This document shows, in pieces, positions 43,560 through 54,361 of a stretch of 64,000 nt of DNA; the stretch's first letter is position 1; every line of letters starts with the position of its first letter. Origin of the DNA: Hemileia vastatrix. Lineage: Eukaryota > Basidiomycota > Pucciniomycetes > Pucciniales > Zaghouaniaceae. The notes beneath the pieces were generated by a model. The model was not told the DNA's origin, did no database searches, and saw nothing but the letters and a program-made list of their open reading frames with translations. A program made the position numbers and the translations under genes. The stretch covers positions 10,246,156-10,310,155 of the forward strand of contig JASXTE010000014.1 of the NCBI GenBank assembly GCA_030280995.1. The letters are read 5' to 3'.

Positions 43560-43672
43560 ATTGATGAAGATGAATTTTATAGTTGATTAAAGAAGATGGT
43601 GGTTGAAGGTTAAAGATGAATATTGTGTTCGACCACTTATGCAAAGTTTTAAGAATGGAGACATTCTCGATT

Positions 43673-43682
43673 GGAGGGAGGA
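43673..43682 (+). other. Element D polypurine tract
   Basis: GGAGGGAGGA directly before the 3' LTR start TGTGGTAG; identical to the tract of N. Confidence 0.85.
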
Positions 43683-44757
43683 TGTGGTAGCCTAAAGTTT
43701 AGTATGGCACCTAAGTACGTAAATGGAGCTATTACGGCGTGCAAGATTGGTGTTATTATTTTATATAAAAGGGTTTTATTTAATTGAGTTTTAAATATGA
43801 AGAAATTGGTCACGAGCAAATGCCTACACAAAAACAATTTATTTTACAGTCTGGAAAGTTTATAAGTATCAAGTCAAGTCACTCAAGAACCTTGGGAAAT
43901 TTTTCCAGAATTTTTACTATTTTTCTTATATTTTTAAATGAATTTTAAAGTTTTATAGAAATATTTACGTTTTCAGAAAATTACTTGACTTTGATGAATT
44001 TTCACTGGGTAATTAGAGCTGCGAAGACTACGAAAATTTGTTTGAAATATAAAGGGGAAGTAGCTCTATTATGTGTAATTTTTCTAGATTTTTTATTATA
44101 GTTTTTAAGGTTCTAATTGAGTCCGGAAGTCCGGACGGACTCCGTACGGACTCCGTACGGGCTCTGGATTGACTCTGGAAGAGCTCTGGAGGGGAAAACT
44201 TAGGCACGTGACTAGGAATACTTAAGTGCTTCTCAAACTCGAAATTGAGAGGGGGAACACATCATACAGCTTAATCTTTAACCACCACAGTCTCATTTTT
44301 TATTACTCAACAAATTAAATAAATTTGTAATACACTTATAACTTTATATTTTATATATAACATTTTAGAAATACTACTCAACAATTTAAATCACACTTCA
44401 TACAGGGTATCTTTAGAAAGGTCTTCATCACTGGGACTTGATTATTGCTGTCTCATAAAAATTTAAATTATTATAAAAACATAAAAGTCAATCTTTTCAG
44501 ATCTTTCACTGGTACACCTTAATTGTTGTTATCAGTATTTCTTTTATCAACAGCCACTTTCTTTAAATCTCAATAAGCGTTAATTATATTAGAGTTTCAT
44601 TATTTTTATCAATCAGATCCAAGTAGACTGGGTAGCTTAGTGATTTAGAATTCTCATTTTGTTATTTTATTGGAAGGACGGGGTTTTCAGCTAAATCCAC
44701 ATATCTCCTCCGGATTCTGCTTACAGAAAGGCGACTGTAAGAGTTTACCTTACCATA
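43683..44757 (+). repeat. Element D 3' LTR
   Basis: 1075 bp, matching 32123-33199 with scattered differences. The CTCCGGA-type repeat cluster (44120-44190) is altered to CTCCGTACGG and CTCTGGA units. ACGT follows at 44758-44761. Confidence 0.92.
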
Positions 44758-44761
44758 ACGT

Positions 44762-45559
44762 TTTACGGGCTAACTTTAAGTGCTTAGCACCTTTGGAAAG
44801 AGCGGAATTTTCTCTACATTTCATGTCCCAATGTTGTTATAGCGTAATTATGTGTTTTAAGGGTTTTAGTAGTTGTAGGTGAATTTTCTAAGCAGTTTGG
44901 GTGTTTTTGGTGGTTTTCTGGCTTCAGGGTGGTCAGGCTGCTTCAGGAAGGCTTTCCGTTGACAGGAGGACTTCCTGCCTCAGTGCTAGAGGGCTGGGAA
45001 GCGCTTCTAGGGAGGTTTTATGTAATTTGGTGGTCAGGAACGCCAGATTTGCAGGTGTGCATGGGCTCTTAATTAGTAGTCTGTGTGTATATAGTGAATA
45101 AGACAGTTTGGGGCAACTTTAATTATCATACAGCCATCCAGAGGTGATATCCTTGTTCCTCACTCAGTTTTCACTGTTTTCTGGCCACAATTGGCTGTGT
45201 TTGTTGCAAAGTGAGTTCTTCATTTAACTTAACTAATCAACAGTTTTCTCTGGTGTAGTCTTGCAAGCTATATCAAGTATTATTGCTGTCTCTGGTGTGG
45301 ATTTGCAACATAAATCAAGTATCGTTGCTTTCTCTGGTGTGGACATTAGTCTACATTTCAGTTCTTTGGTTTGGTAGTCTGTATGGAGACTACTTTCTTG
45401 ACTGATCAGGCAGTCAAGTGTATTTTTGGTAAACAGGAACCAATTTACTGTAGCAGGTAAATCTCACTTGTTTTTCTAAAGGGACAGGGGATTCTCTTTC
45501 TGGTTTTTCTCCAACTCCCTTGGTCAAGGCCTATAGCTAGTAATATAGGATTGTCTACA
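44762..45559 (+). repeat. Element E 5' LTR, right part
   Basis: It continues the LTR cut at 32122 and ends GATTGTCTACA. It matches the C LTR from about 30335 to 31152. Confidence 0.88.
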
Positions 45560-45563
45560 TTTC

Positions 45564-45581
45564 TGGCACCCAACATGGGGT
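45564..45581 (+). other. Element E primer binding site
   Basis: TGGCACCCAACATGGGG after a TTTC spacer, as in N, with one change (GCG to GCA) typical of CpG decay. Confidence 0.8.
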
Positions 45582-45650
45582 ACAGATCTGTTAGTTCTTT
45601 GGAATCTCTGTTGCCTGGATTGGCCCTTTCTGGTGATTTGGACTGTAAGA

Positions 45651-48033
45651 ATGGCTTCTGGTTCTTCTATTCCTGTGGTGACTGTCAGTGGGGGGGAAGG
45701 TCCGCCTGCGGTGATGGTTAGGGAATGTGTGAGAGTTAAAACTTGGGATGGTACCAAGTTTAACGGCAAAGATGTTAAGTGGTTTCTGGAGAAGTATGAA
45801 ACTGCTTCTTGTGTTGATGGTGCTTCATACCTAGACATGGTGAAGCAAATTATCTTCTTCATTGGAGATAGAGCAGTGGAGAAGGAGGTTGTGGCCATGC
45901 CTGGCTATAAGAAGAGGGATTGGAAGCTACTGTGTAGGGAAATGGTAGATTGATGGGGTTTCAGGTTCACTATGGTGGATCTGAATAAGGTTGTCAGTGA
46001 ATGGCAGTCTTTTGGCAGTGTTGGTAACTTACATAGTTACAGAAAGTTTCTACTACAGTTTGATCCTGTGGTGGAATACTTGGTGGAAGTGGAGGAGTTG
46101 GCACATGAAAGTGCTGCCAAAGATGCTTTTTGCTCTGCCCTGGCTAGAGATGTCAGGATGGATGTTTTGAAGGAGTTATCAAGAAAAGACTTGATGAAGA
46201 CTCTTTCTAATGGGGACCAGAAGTTCCCTGCCTTGGACAAGGTGAAGGAGGCGGTGGAGGCCCATTTGAAGTTATTGGCAGTGGACACCTATCAAGAGGG
46301 GTGTGCCAAGTATGTCAGCAAATTCAGTGAGGTTTTGGCTGAAGAGGAGAGCAGGGTAGAGAAGGAAGAAATGAACATGGTGAAGGTTCCAAAACAGGAG
46401 ATGGACCCAGTGGTGGAGCAGTTGGCTGATCTGACAAAACAGCTTCATATTTTTTTCGCAAGAGGAAAAGAATGCCAATAAGGTGCCTCCACAGCCCAGA
46501 GAATTTGACAGGCGGACTGGTAGGAGTGATTCTTGGGTTCGCTCTTATTGTGGAAGAAGAGGACATAAGTCCAATGATTGTTGGGCCCTATACAGAGATA
46601 TGTCAGAGGGCAAGGTGAAAATTGATGGCAGCATGTTTAAGTTCCCTGATGATCAATTTGTGAAGCCCAGTGAGGGGCAGTATTTTGTTGATATGGTCAG
46701 GAGAAGGGCTGGTCTCAATCAGAGGAGACCAAGGTTTGAGGAGATTCCTGATCAGGGGAATTCTTCTACTAAGAAAGATGATGACGTCAAGAGGAAAGGG
46801 AAGGAGGTGAATAAAGCCTCTTTTTCTACTTCCTTTGGTGGGTTAGAATTGTATTCTTGCGGAGGACAGTCAAGTGTTGAATGCTTAGCTGGTGTCTTTG
46901 ATGTAGAAGCAGGTAAGGTGGGAAGGCCAAAGAGCAGCTCTCAGGCCCAACCAAAGCCTAATGTTTCTAAGGCAGATCCTAAGCAGGGTGCAGCTAGGAG
47001 AAAGTACAGCAAGGAAGAGCTGTACAAGATGCAGAAGGGGATTGCTAATATGGGCTCCCCTATCTTTGTTGCATTGGAAATGAATGGAGAACCAATGCCT
47101 ATGGATGTGGATTCAGACTCTGAGGAGGAGGTTCCTTTGGCTACATTGCCAAGGCCCCCTGGAGTTAGAGGTTCTGGTGAGGCATCTGGTTTGATTCCTG
47201 TAGATGGAAAATCTGTTGGTGGTTCTGGTCCTCAGGAAAATTCTATGACCAAGGTAGTGAAGCCAAGGGCTCACTTTGAGAGGCCAGTAGTTTCTGGCCA
47301 ATCTAATGTTATGGACTCTGTTCTGGAGAGGATGAACCAGGGTCAGGTTTCCCTTACTTATGGGGAGTTTCATGCTATCAGTCCTGGGTTGGCTGATAGA
47401 CAAAAGAAGTTGTTGACCAGAAGAAGAGTGTCTTCTGGGGAAGTAGAATACATATGTGATTCTGCTGAGAAGTTTGGAGAGGGGTTGGAAACTCATTTTT
47501 CTGCTCCTCTTGGATAATTCAATGTCACCCTGAATGGCAGGGAGGCTAGGGCATTGGTGGATTCAGGTTCTAAAATTAACCTGATTTCCTTGTTTGAGGC
47601 TACTAATTTAGGCCTCCCCATAAAAACTGGTATTGGTGGAAATTTGATAGGTATAGGTGGTCATGTAATGGAGTTGATGGAAATCTCTGAATTTGTGAAG
47701 TTGGATGTTGGTGGAGCCTCCGGAAAGGCTCATTTTTACATTGCTAAAGGCAATTTTAAAGCTGTTTTGGGTGGGCCATTCTTGATGGATTTCCAAGCAA
47801 GAATTGGTTACCAATTTGACATGGGGATTTGTTTGGAGTTAACTGGTGAAGATTAGAGAAGGCTTCACATGAGGTGGTCATCTCCTGGAGATGATGGTTG
47901 GGAAACCAGACCTGGTTTGTAATCCATGTGTCAATGCATGGACTGTTGCAGGAGAAGAAAAGAAGTGGGTGCCACTTCTGGATTTTCGGAGTGTGGTTCA
48001 GGCTCTAGTGAGAGTCTGTATTTTTTAGAATGA
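45651..48033 (+). pseudogene. Element E gag-protease (stops and a frameshift)
   Basis: ATG 45651 (MASGSSIPVV). The capsid region is very close to D (T-W-D-G-T-K-F, D-L-M-K-T-L). A TGA at about 45952 stands where D has Arg. A frameshift near 46465-46483 falls in the linker. The zinc knuckle R-S-Y-C-G-R-R-G-H-K-S-N-D-C has lost its first Cys. The protease carries V-D-S-G-S-K and G-G-P-F-L-M-D, with a TAA at about 47515 before it and a TAG at about 47854 after it. The frame ends at TGA 48031. Confidence 0.87.
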
Positions 48034-48545
48034 TGAGGGCTGATCACCCAAGTGCTACAACCTCTCCCCAATATGAGGAAATCCCAGGTTGTAGTAGGTC
48101 AGCTCCCTTGGAGATATACCAAGTGGATTTTCAACCTTCTCTTTTTATCATTTCTCTTCTCTGAAAGTATTCTTCAAGTTTTTTATCAAGTATCTGATCT
48201 TTTTCAATATTTTCAATTAATTTTGATTCAAGTTTAAAAAGGAAGATGGGTTATATATCTTTATTGAAAGATATGTGGAAAAGCTTTGGAGTGGTGAGAT
48301 TGGGGTTTAAAAGTAAGTCCTCCCAATTTTGCACCACTAGGGTTTCTTCTACACCTTTCAAAAACATTACATTGGCCACATCTGTGAGCATTGGGGAAAC
48401 CCCTGGTTATTTTTGTAGGCAAGAATAAAATACAAGAAAAGAAAATAAAAATTTCAAGATAATTCAAGAAAATCAAGAAAAAAATCTGAGAATAATGAAG
48501 AAAGAAGATTCATAAATTTTTTGTGAAGATCATGAAGATCAATTT
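48034..48545 (+). other. Element E gag-pol spacer with insertion-like repeat
   Basis: It begins with the conserved junction sequence also seen in D. It includes the first copy of a 147-bp duplication (48271-48419). No confident coding, though short frames cross it. Confidence 0.5.
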
Positions 48546-48867
48546 TTGAGCCTCCAGCAAGATTTTAAACTGCGCAAATTTTTGAAGAATGAAGATCAGA
48601 AAGATCTAGTTTTGGGCCTCCTGCATGAGGATAAACTGCACAGTTTTAGAAGATGTGTTTCAGAAGATGAATCAAGATTTGAAGAATTGGTAGATGGAAG
48701 TGAAGATGAAGAAGTGGAATTGTGGAAAAGCTTTGGAGTGGTGAGATTGGGGAGTAAAAGTATGTTCTCCCAATGGTGCACCGCTAGGGTTTCTTCTACA
48801 CCTCTTAAAAACATTACCTTGGCCACACATGTGAGAAATGGGGAAACCCTTGGTTTTTTTTCCAGGT
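48271..48867 (+). repeat. 147-bp direct duplication in element E pol leader
   Basis: Copies at about 48271-48419 and 48722-48867 share GTGGAAAAGCTTTGGAGTGG, GGGTTTCTTCTACACCT and GGGGAAACCC. The second copy is inside the pol frame and encodes W-K-S-F-G-V-V-R-L-G. It is absent from D. Confidence 0.88.
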
Positions 48868-51800
48868 CTGGTGGAGAAGATGTCCTGAAGATACCCCGAG
48901 TTGAGGGTGGAGCCTCAAAGTACAAGAAGGTGGCACAGAAGATTAGGCCTGTAGGATTGAATCCTCTGTTGTCAAGAGATGTGTACTGTACTCCTCTGGT
49001 AAAGAATCCTCCTGATTTTGAGGAAACTGCTAGAGTGACAATGGAGATTTTAAAGGTTGTTAATTTTGGTCTTGATGGTTGTTTATCTGAGGAGGAAAAT
49101 AAGTTGTTGTTGCACATTATTGTGCTAAGGGAGAAGGCGGTGGCATTTGTTGAAGAGGAAAGGGGTGTGTTGAGACACTCTTATGGGGAACCTTACTTGA
49201 TTTCTGTGGTTTGTCATGAGCCTTGGAAAATCAAACCTATTCCAATTCCTGTTGGTATCCATGAAGATTTTGTGGAGATTGTTAGGGAAAGAGTCAGGAC
49301 TGGATTGTATTAGAAATAAACTTCTTATTACTCAAGTCTGGTTTTCTGTGTTAAAAAGCAGAATGGAATGCTCAGGGTGGTACATGATCTTAGGGCCCTG
49401 AATAGAGTTACTATGAAGGATGTGGGGATGCTTCCAAGTGCAGAAGACTTTGTGGAAGCCTTTTCTGGAAGGGTGTGTTATGGTTTGGGTGATATTATGG
49501 GTGGTTATGATGAAAGAGAACTTCACACTGATTCACGGCCACTCACAGAATTTGAGACTCCCCTGGGAAGATTTCAGCTCACTAGGTTGCCTCAAGGAGC
49601 AAATAATTCAGTAGCAGTTTATCAAGCACAAATGGCTTGGATTTTACAGGTTGAGGTGGCTACTCATGCTGGTATTTTTATTGATGACGGTGGAATTAAA
49701 GGACCCTCCACTGATTATGGAAATGAAGTGCTCAAAGAAAACCCAGGTATAAGGAGGTTTGTTTGGGAATATGCAATTACTCTAGAGAGAGTATTGTTTA
49801 GAATTGAAGAGGCTGATTTGACCATTTATGGGTCAAAGGTTTGTTTTTGTGTTCCAACTATGGAAATTCTTGGGCTTGTGGTAGGTAAAGAAGGGAGGAT
49901 TATTGCAAAGAAGAAGGTTAATAAAATTCAGTCATGGCCAAGGCCTAAAAATACTACTGAAGTCAGAGGATTTTTGGGAGTTTGTGTGGATGTCAGGATT
50001 TTCATTAAAGATTTTTCTTTGTTGGCTTCACCTTTAAGGAGGTTGACCAGGAAAGATGCAGAGTGGGAATGGACTAAAGAGTGTGAAGATGCTTTTCAGA
50101 AGTTGAAGAAGGTGGTGGGTGAAGATATTATTCTTCACAAGTGTGATTATGGTAGAGAATCTGGAAAAATGTATCTGGCGGTGGACTCAAGTTATATTAC
50201 TGCTGGTGCTGTTTTGTCTCAGGAAGAAAAATCTGGGAAGGTCAGGCAAGTAAGGTATGAGTCTGTGGTTATTTATGAGGAGGAATCTAGGTACTCTCAG
50301 CCAAAGTTGGAATTGTGCAGTGTAGCAAAAATCTTAAAGAAGCTACGAACTGTTTTGTGGGGGCAGCATTTTGAGATGCAGGTAGACACTAAATCTCTGG
50401 TTCAAATGATCAACACACCTAGACTTCCAAATGCTCCAATGACTAGGTGGGTGGTGACTATTCAACACTTTTCTTTTGACCTGGTACACAAGCCAGGTAA
50501 AACTTTTACAATGCCAGATGGATTGTCAAGAAGACCACCCACAGATGAAGATTCTGATCCTGAAGAGTTTTACGAAGATGTCCCAATGGTCAGGGCCAGA
50601 ACAAAGGGTGCTGAAGATTTCTCTCTCTTCCCCCATGAGACTAAACTTGAAGATTGTCGTAAAATCCCCCATGAGGCTAAACTGGATGATTGTTCTCTCC
50701 TCTGCCAGGAGGATAAACTGGATTGTTCTGATCTTGATTCTGGTGATCTGGATGTTTTTGTTGATGAAGATGGGGCTTTTGTTTGGGATGGCTCAAATCT
50801 GAAAAATGGTGTTTTTGTTAGTGAACTAGATTCTCATAAGATTCAGTGGAAGGGAAGGGAATTACCAAAGTTTAGGGATTGGTGTCCTGAATGGGCCGGT
50901 AGTGTTGCATATGTGTACACTGGCTATTTTGATGATAGGTTTGTACCCTTGGATGTTGTTTTGTTGGATTTTGAAGATGAGACCTGGGGTCAGACTAGGT
51001 TTTATTTTATTTTGGTTGAATATCTGTTGAACTTGTTAAGGCCAAATATTTGTGATGATAATACTTGTCTGGCATTCAAGAAGAAAATTACTGGATTCTA
51101 TGTGTCAGAAAAAAGGTTGATGAGGAGGAAACATCCAAATCTTCAGGTTGTGGTGACTCAGAAAAAGGTTCAAGAGTTGGTGTTAAAGTCTTTGCATGAA
51201 GAACTTGGTCATAGAGGCTTTGGTGAGACTTAAAGAAGAGTAGCAGGCAGATTTTGGTGGCCAGTTATGAATTTGGCTGTGCAGGGTTGGGTTCAATCTT
51301 GTGTTGAATGTCAAAGAAGAATTCACTTGAAACCTAAAGAGGTTGGCCATGCTACTGGTGAATCAACTGTGTTTGAAAGAGTCAGTCTAAATGCTGTTCA
51401 TATTAAAGAGGGCAGGTATAAATACTTGATTGTTGCAAGGGATGATTTGTCTGGTTAATTTGACTGAAAAAAATGTGGCAGAGTTTTTGAAGAAAGAATG
51501 GTTATTTAGACATGGGTTGATGAAGTTGGTGATTTTTGACAGAGGGCCAGAGTTTGGAGCTGAATTCAAAGAAGATGTGGCAAGTATTGGTTCTAAAGTT
51601 AGAGAGGATACAGCTTATTATCCTGAAGCTGAAGGCATGGTTAAAAAAGGCCATCAAGTTATTGAGAATGCTTTGGTGAAGATGTGCGGAGATAGTGCTG
51701 AAAAATGGAGGCATTATTTACCCTTGGTGTTATTTGCTGATAGGGTCACTGTGAAAAGTACAACTGGCTATTCTCCTTATGAATTGATTTTTTTTCAGAA

Positions 51801-52233
51801 AGCTGTTCTACCAGTGGATTAGGAAGCCTTCTCTTATATTGGAATTGACTGGGATGATGTGTGCTCAACAGATGATTTGATCTGTGACAGGATGAAACTA
51901 TTAGAATGTAAAGAGGAATGTCAAAAGAAGGCATACTCTAGAATGATAAAAATAAGAAATCAATCAGTCAGATACGGGGACAAGAATTTGGCTCATAGGC
52001 TCAGGAATCCCTTGAAACCTGGTTGTTTGGTTTTGGTGTATAATAGAAGTTTGGAGAGTCAGTGGGGAAAGATGTTTGCTGACAGATGGAATGGACCTTA
52101 CAGATTCAGATCTCAGGTTTCTGGAGGTTCTTATCTTTTGGAAGAGTTGTATGGTGCAGTTCTAAAGAAGAGGGTGGCTGCGGATCAGGTGAAGAGGTTT
52201 TACTCTAGAGGAACAAAAAGTGAAGAATATTGA
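48546..52233 (+). pseudogene. Element E pol: RT, RNase H, integrase (broken)
   Basis: It starts in L-Q-Q-D-F-K-L and L-L-H-E-D-K-L repeat units. A stop (TAG at about 49311) and a second TAA interrupt G-L-Y before the RT core. Then come R-V-V-H-D-L-R-A-L-N, R-L-P-Q-G-A-N-N and F-I-D-D-G-G-I-K-G-P. RNase H is well kept (A-V-D-S-S, K-L-E-L-C, M-P-D-G-L-S-R-R). The linker carries three more repeat units (P-H-E-T-K-L, P-H-E-A-K-L, C-Q-E-D-K-L). Integrase: TAA at about 51231. The first catalytic Asp is Asn (V-S-L-N-A-V-H-I-K). A deletion near 51455 shifts the frame. F-D-R-G-P-E-F and P-E-A-E-G-M-V-K-K-G follow. It ends K-S-E-E-Y. Confidence 0.88.
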
Positions 52234-52332
52234 CTCCACAATAAGGATAAACTATGGACCATTCTTTAATTTTGGATTTTTTTGTGGTGATGCTGTGCAT
52301 CTGTTTTGTTTGAAACTTTGTTAGAAGGTACC

Positions 52333-53102
52333 TGTCACGTGCCACGTGACACTTGAGGAAAAAGCAGCTCATTAAATCAATAATATTGAGTTCTAAATTT
52401 ATACTCGAAGCGCAGAAAGCAATTCTCCATAGCAACTGCGATTCCCCTTTGTGTCCTTACTATTCAACTGCGCTAGCCTAAACTCTAAATCTAAATTAGT
52501 CAATCTCTCAATAGTGTGCCTTAGTCTTAATTTCAATAAGCGACGCACAGCGCTATGATCAATGTAATAGTACATTAGTAGTTTTCATTAAAAGCTTGTT
52601 AATTAATTAAAAAGGGTAAATTGAGCATGGACGGATATTAGCGAAGAGGGTCTAAGTGTATGTTATTAATGGTCTGTGGTATGGGAATGGTGCGATGAGA
52701 GGGAGGTCAATGCAAGGAGGAATAAAGGATATAAAAGGGTTGGGTATTTGGTTCAATATTCCTTATAATTAAATTAAATTACGTATTTACATTTAATAGT
52801 GGTAAAATCTTTTAAGTTAAATCATTATTATTGTATCTTTCTTTATTTTCTCAATAATCATTTCTAAATCCTAAATCTTTGATTGTTGAGTTTCCAACCC
52901 TTCGTGAGATCTTAAGAATTTCTATTACCTTTGAAACTATATTATAATTCTTCTTGAACATACCTTGAACCCATAGCTCTTACTTCGAGTGACCTTCGAA
53001 TCACTTCCTTGAATCATTCCTCTGTGCTTCAAAGAAGTTTCTAAACCCCTCATCTCACTTTCAGGAACATCCTCGACCTTGTGCGTAGGTCGTCCGGTGA
53101 CA
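52333..53102 (+). repeat. Element F 5' LTR
   Basis: TGTCACGTG to CCGGTGACA, 770 bp, with a palindromic CACGTG near the start and TATAAAAGG at 52730-52737. It differs from 60193-60962 at about 28 positions, mostly CG versus TG or CA. Confidence 0.93.
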
Positions 53103-53176
53103 GTATAATTTAATTCTCTGTAGTTCTCATTCTTTGCACTACTACATCTTTTTAGGTGTTTTTAAAAAATTTTAAA
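53103..53176 (+). other. Element F leader with candidate self-primer site
   Basis: TAATTTAATT at 53106-53115 is fully complementary to AATTAAATTA at 52767-52776, which lies about 30 bp after the TATA box, where the transcript should begin. The leader ends in CTTTTTAG before the gag start. Confidence 0.5.
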
Positions 53177-54361
53177 ATGGCACCAGTTCAACGCACTCCT
53201 CCTACGGGCGCTACTACTAGAGCTCGCGCTAGAGGCAGGCCAACAGCCACAAGGTTTGTTTCCCGCACTCACTCTTTGGAACCACTCAACCTTAGGGAAC
53301 GGCAACATTCAGTTCAATCTGTAGAAGACATCCCACAAGATTTTGAGGATTCTAGTGACGAAGAAGAAGGAGAGGATACAATGCACGAGGCACCATCCGC
53401 CCCTGCCAATCACCCTTCTGGTCAATCCTCAGAACCTGGACCATCTAACTCTCTGAAAGATTTCATGAGACTTTTCATGAAAACCCTTTCAAATCCAAAG
53501 TCTTCAGAGGGATCTAAGTTCAAAACTCCTTCTATGAAATCTCCTGAAAATTTGACGGAGATCACCCCAACAGATTGCGACCCTTCTTGCAAACCTGCAA
53601 GCTACTGTTCCATAATGACCCTCAAACCTTTAATAGCGACCGATCAAAGGTTGTTTACGCTTCTTCATTCCTAGCCAGGAAAGCAGAAAGATGGTTCGAA
53701 CCTTATCTGCTCATGCTTTCTTCAACAGAATCCCACTTACTTATCAATAATTGGGAAAAGTCGAAGACCAACTCTTTACGTTGTTTGGGGACCCTAATGA
53801 AACTGACAACGCAGAAATTGAACTTGATTTTATTCGCATGAGTGATAATGGTAAAGCCTCTGAATATATCTCGAACTTCAGAGCACTTCAAACTTGAGTA
53901 GGTTGGAATGATGCTGCCCTTAAGTATCATTTCAAGAAAGGACTTCCTTCAAGGATTCTGGATCAATTAAATCTTCACGGTCAGAAGATGACTACTTTAA
54001 CAGATTTAATGGATCGAACCCTAGAACTTGACGGTGTTTATCAAGGACAAATTCAGCATCGTCGATACGCCAACAAATCTCAAGGCCTAAATTTTAAATC
54101 GGGATCTTCTTCACACCCACGACAAATCAATCCTCCTCGACTCAATACAAACCCAATAAGGGGAAGGATAAACCTCGACCAAAAGGCTCGACTCCAGGCA
54201 ATATCAGCAAAGTACTGGATCCTAAAGGGGAGCTTAAAGAAGCTGAGATGAAGAGACAAGCAGATAATGGGTTATGTATGTATTGTGGGGGTAAGCACAA
54301 GTTGGAAGACTGTGTAAAGTTGAAGGAAAGAGAAGGTACTAGTTCAAAGTCAAAGAACTAG
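53177..54361 (+). pseudogene. Element F gag (frameshifts, one stop)
   Basis: ATG 53177 (MAPVQRTPP). The N-terminus is Arg/Ala-rich followed by an acidic Ser/Glu patch. The Ty3 gag core follows (F-L-Q-T-C-K-L-L-F, R-K-A-E-R-W-F, Y-I-S-N-F-R-A-L-Q-T, a TGA at 53895 and L-P-S-R-I-L-D-Q-L), with frame changes near 53575, 53770 and 54170. The zinc knuckle C-M-Y-C-G-G-K-H-K-L-E-D-C lies at about 54275-54313. It ends at TAG 54359. Family role: capsid and RNA packaging. Confidence 0.85.

Larger units (their letters stand above)
32123..44757 (+). mobile_element. Element D: nearly complete Ty3/gypsy retrotransposon
   Basis: 12.6 kb: LTRs of 1077 and 1075 bp, tRNA-Lys-like primer site, gag-pro, pol, hairpin arrays, antisense zinc-cluster gene, polypurine tract. 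It is flanked by a perfect ACGT duplication (32119-32122 and 44758-44761). The uninterrupted target sequence can be seen in the C LTR near 30325-30345. Gag-pro is intact. Pol has a TAG, a TGA and a small deletion in integrase, so D cannot move alone. Confidence 0.93.

Noticed and set aside
53103..53130. tRNA primer site after the 5' LTR of F
   Set aside because: No TGG start or tRNA-like complement near the LTR end.
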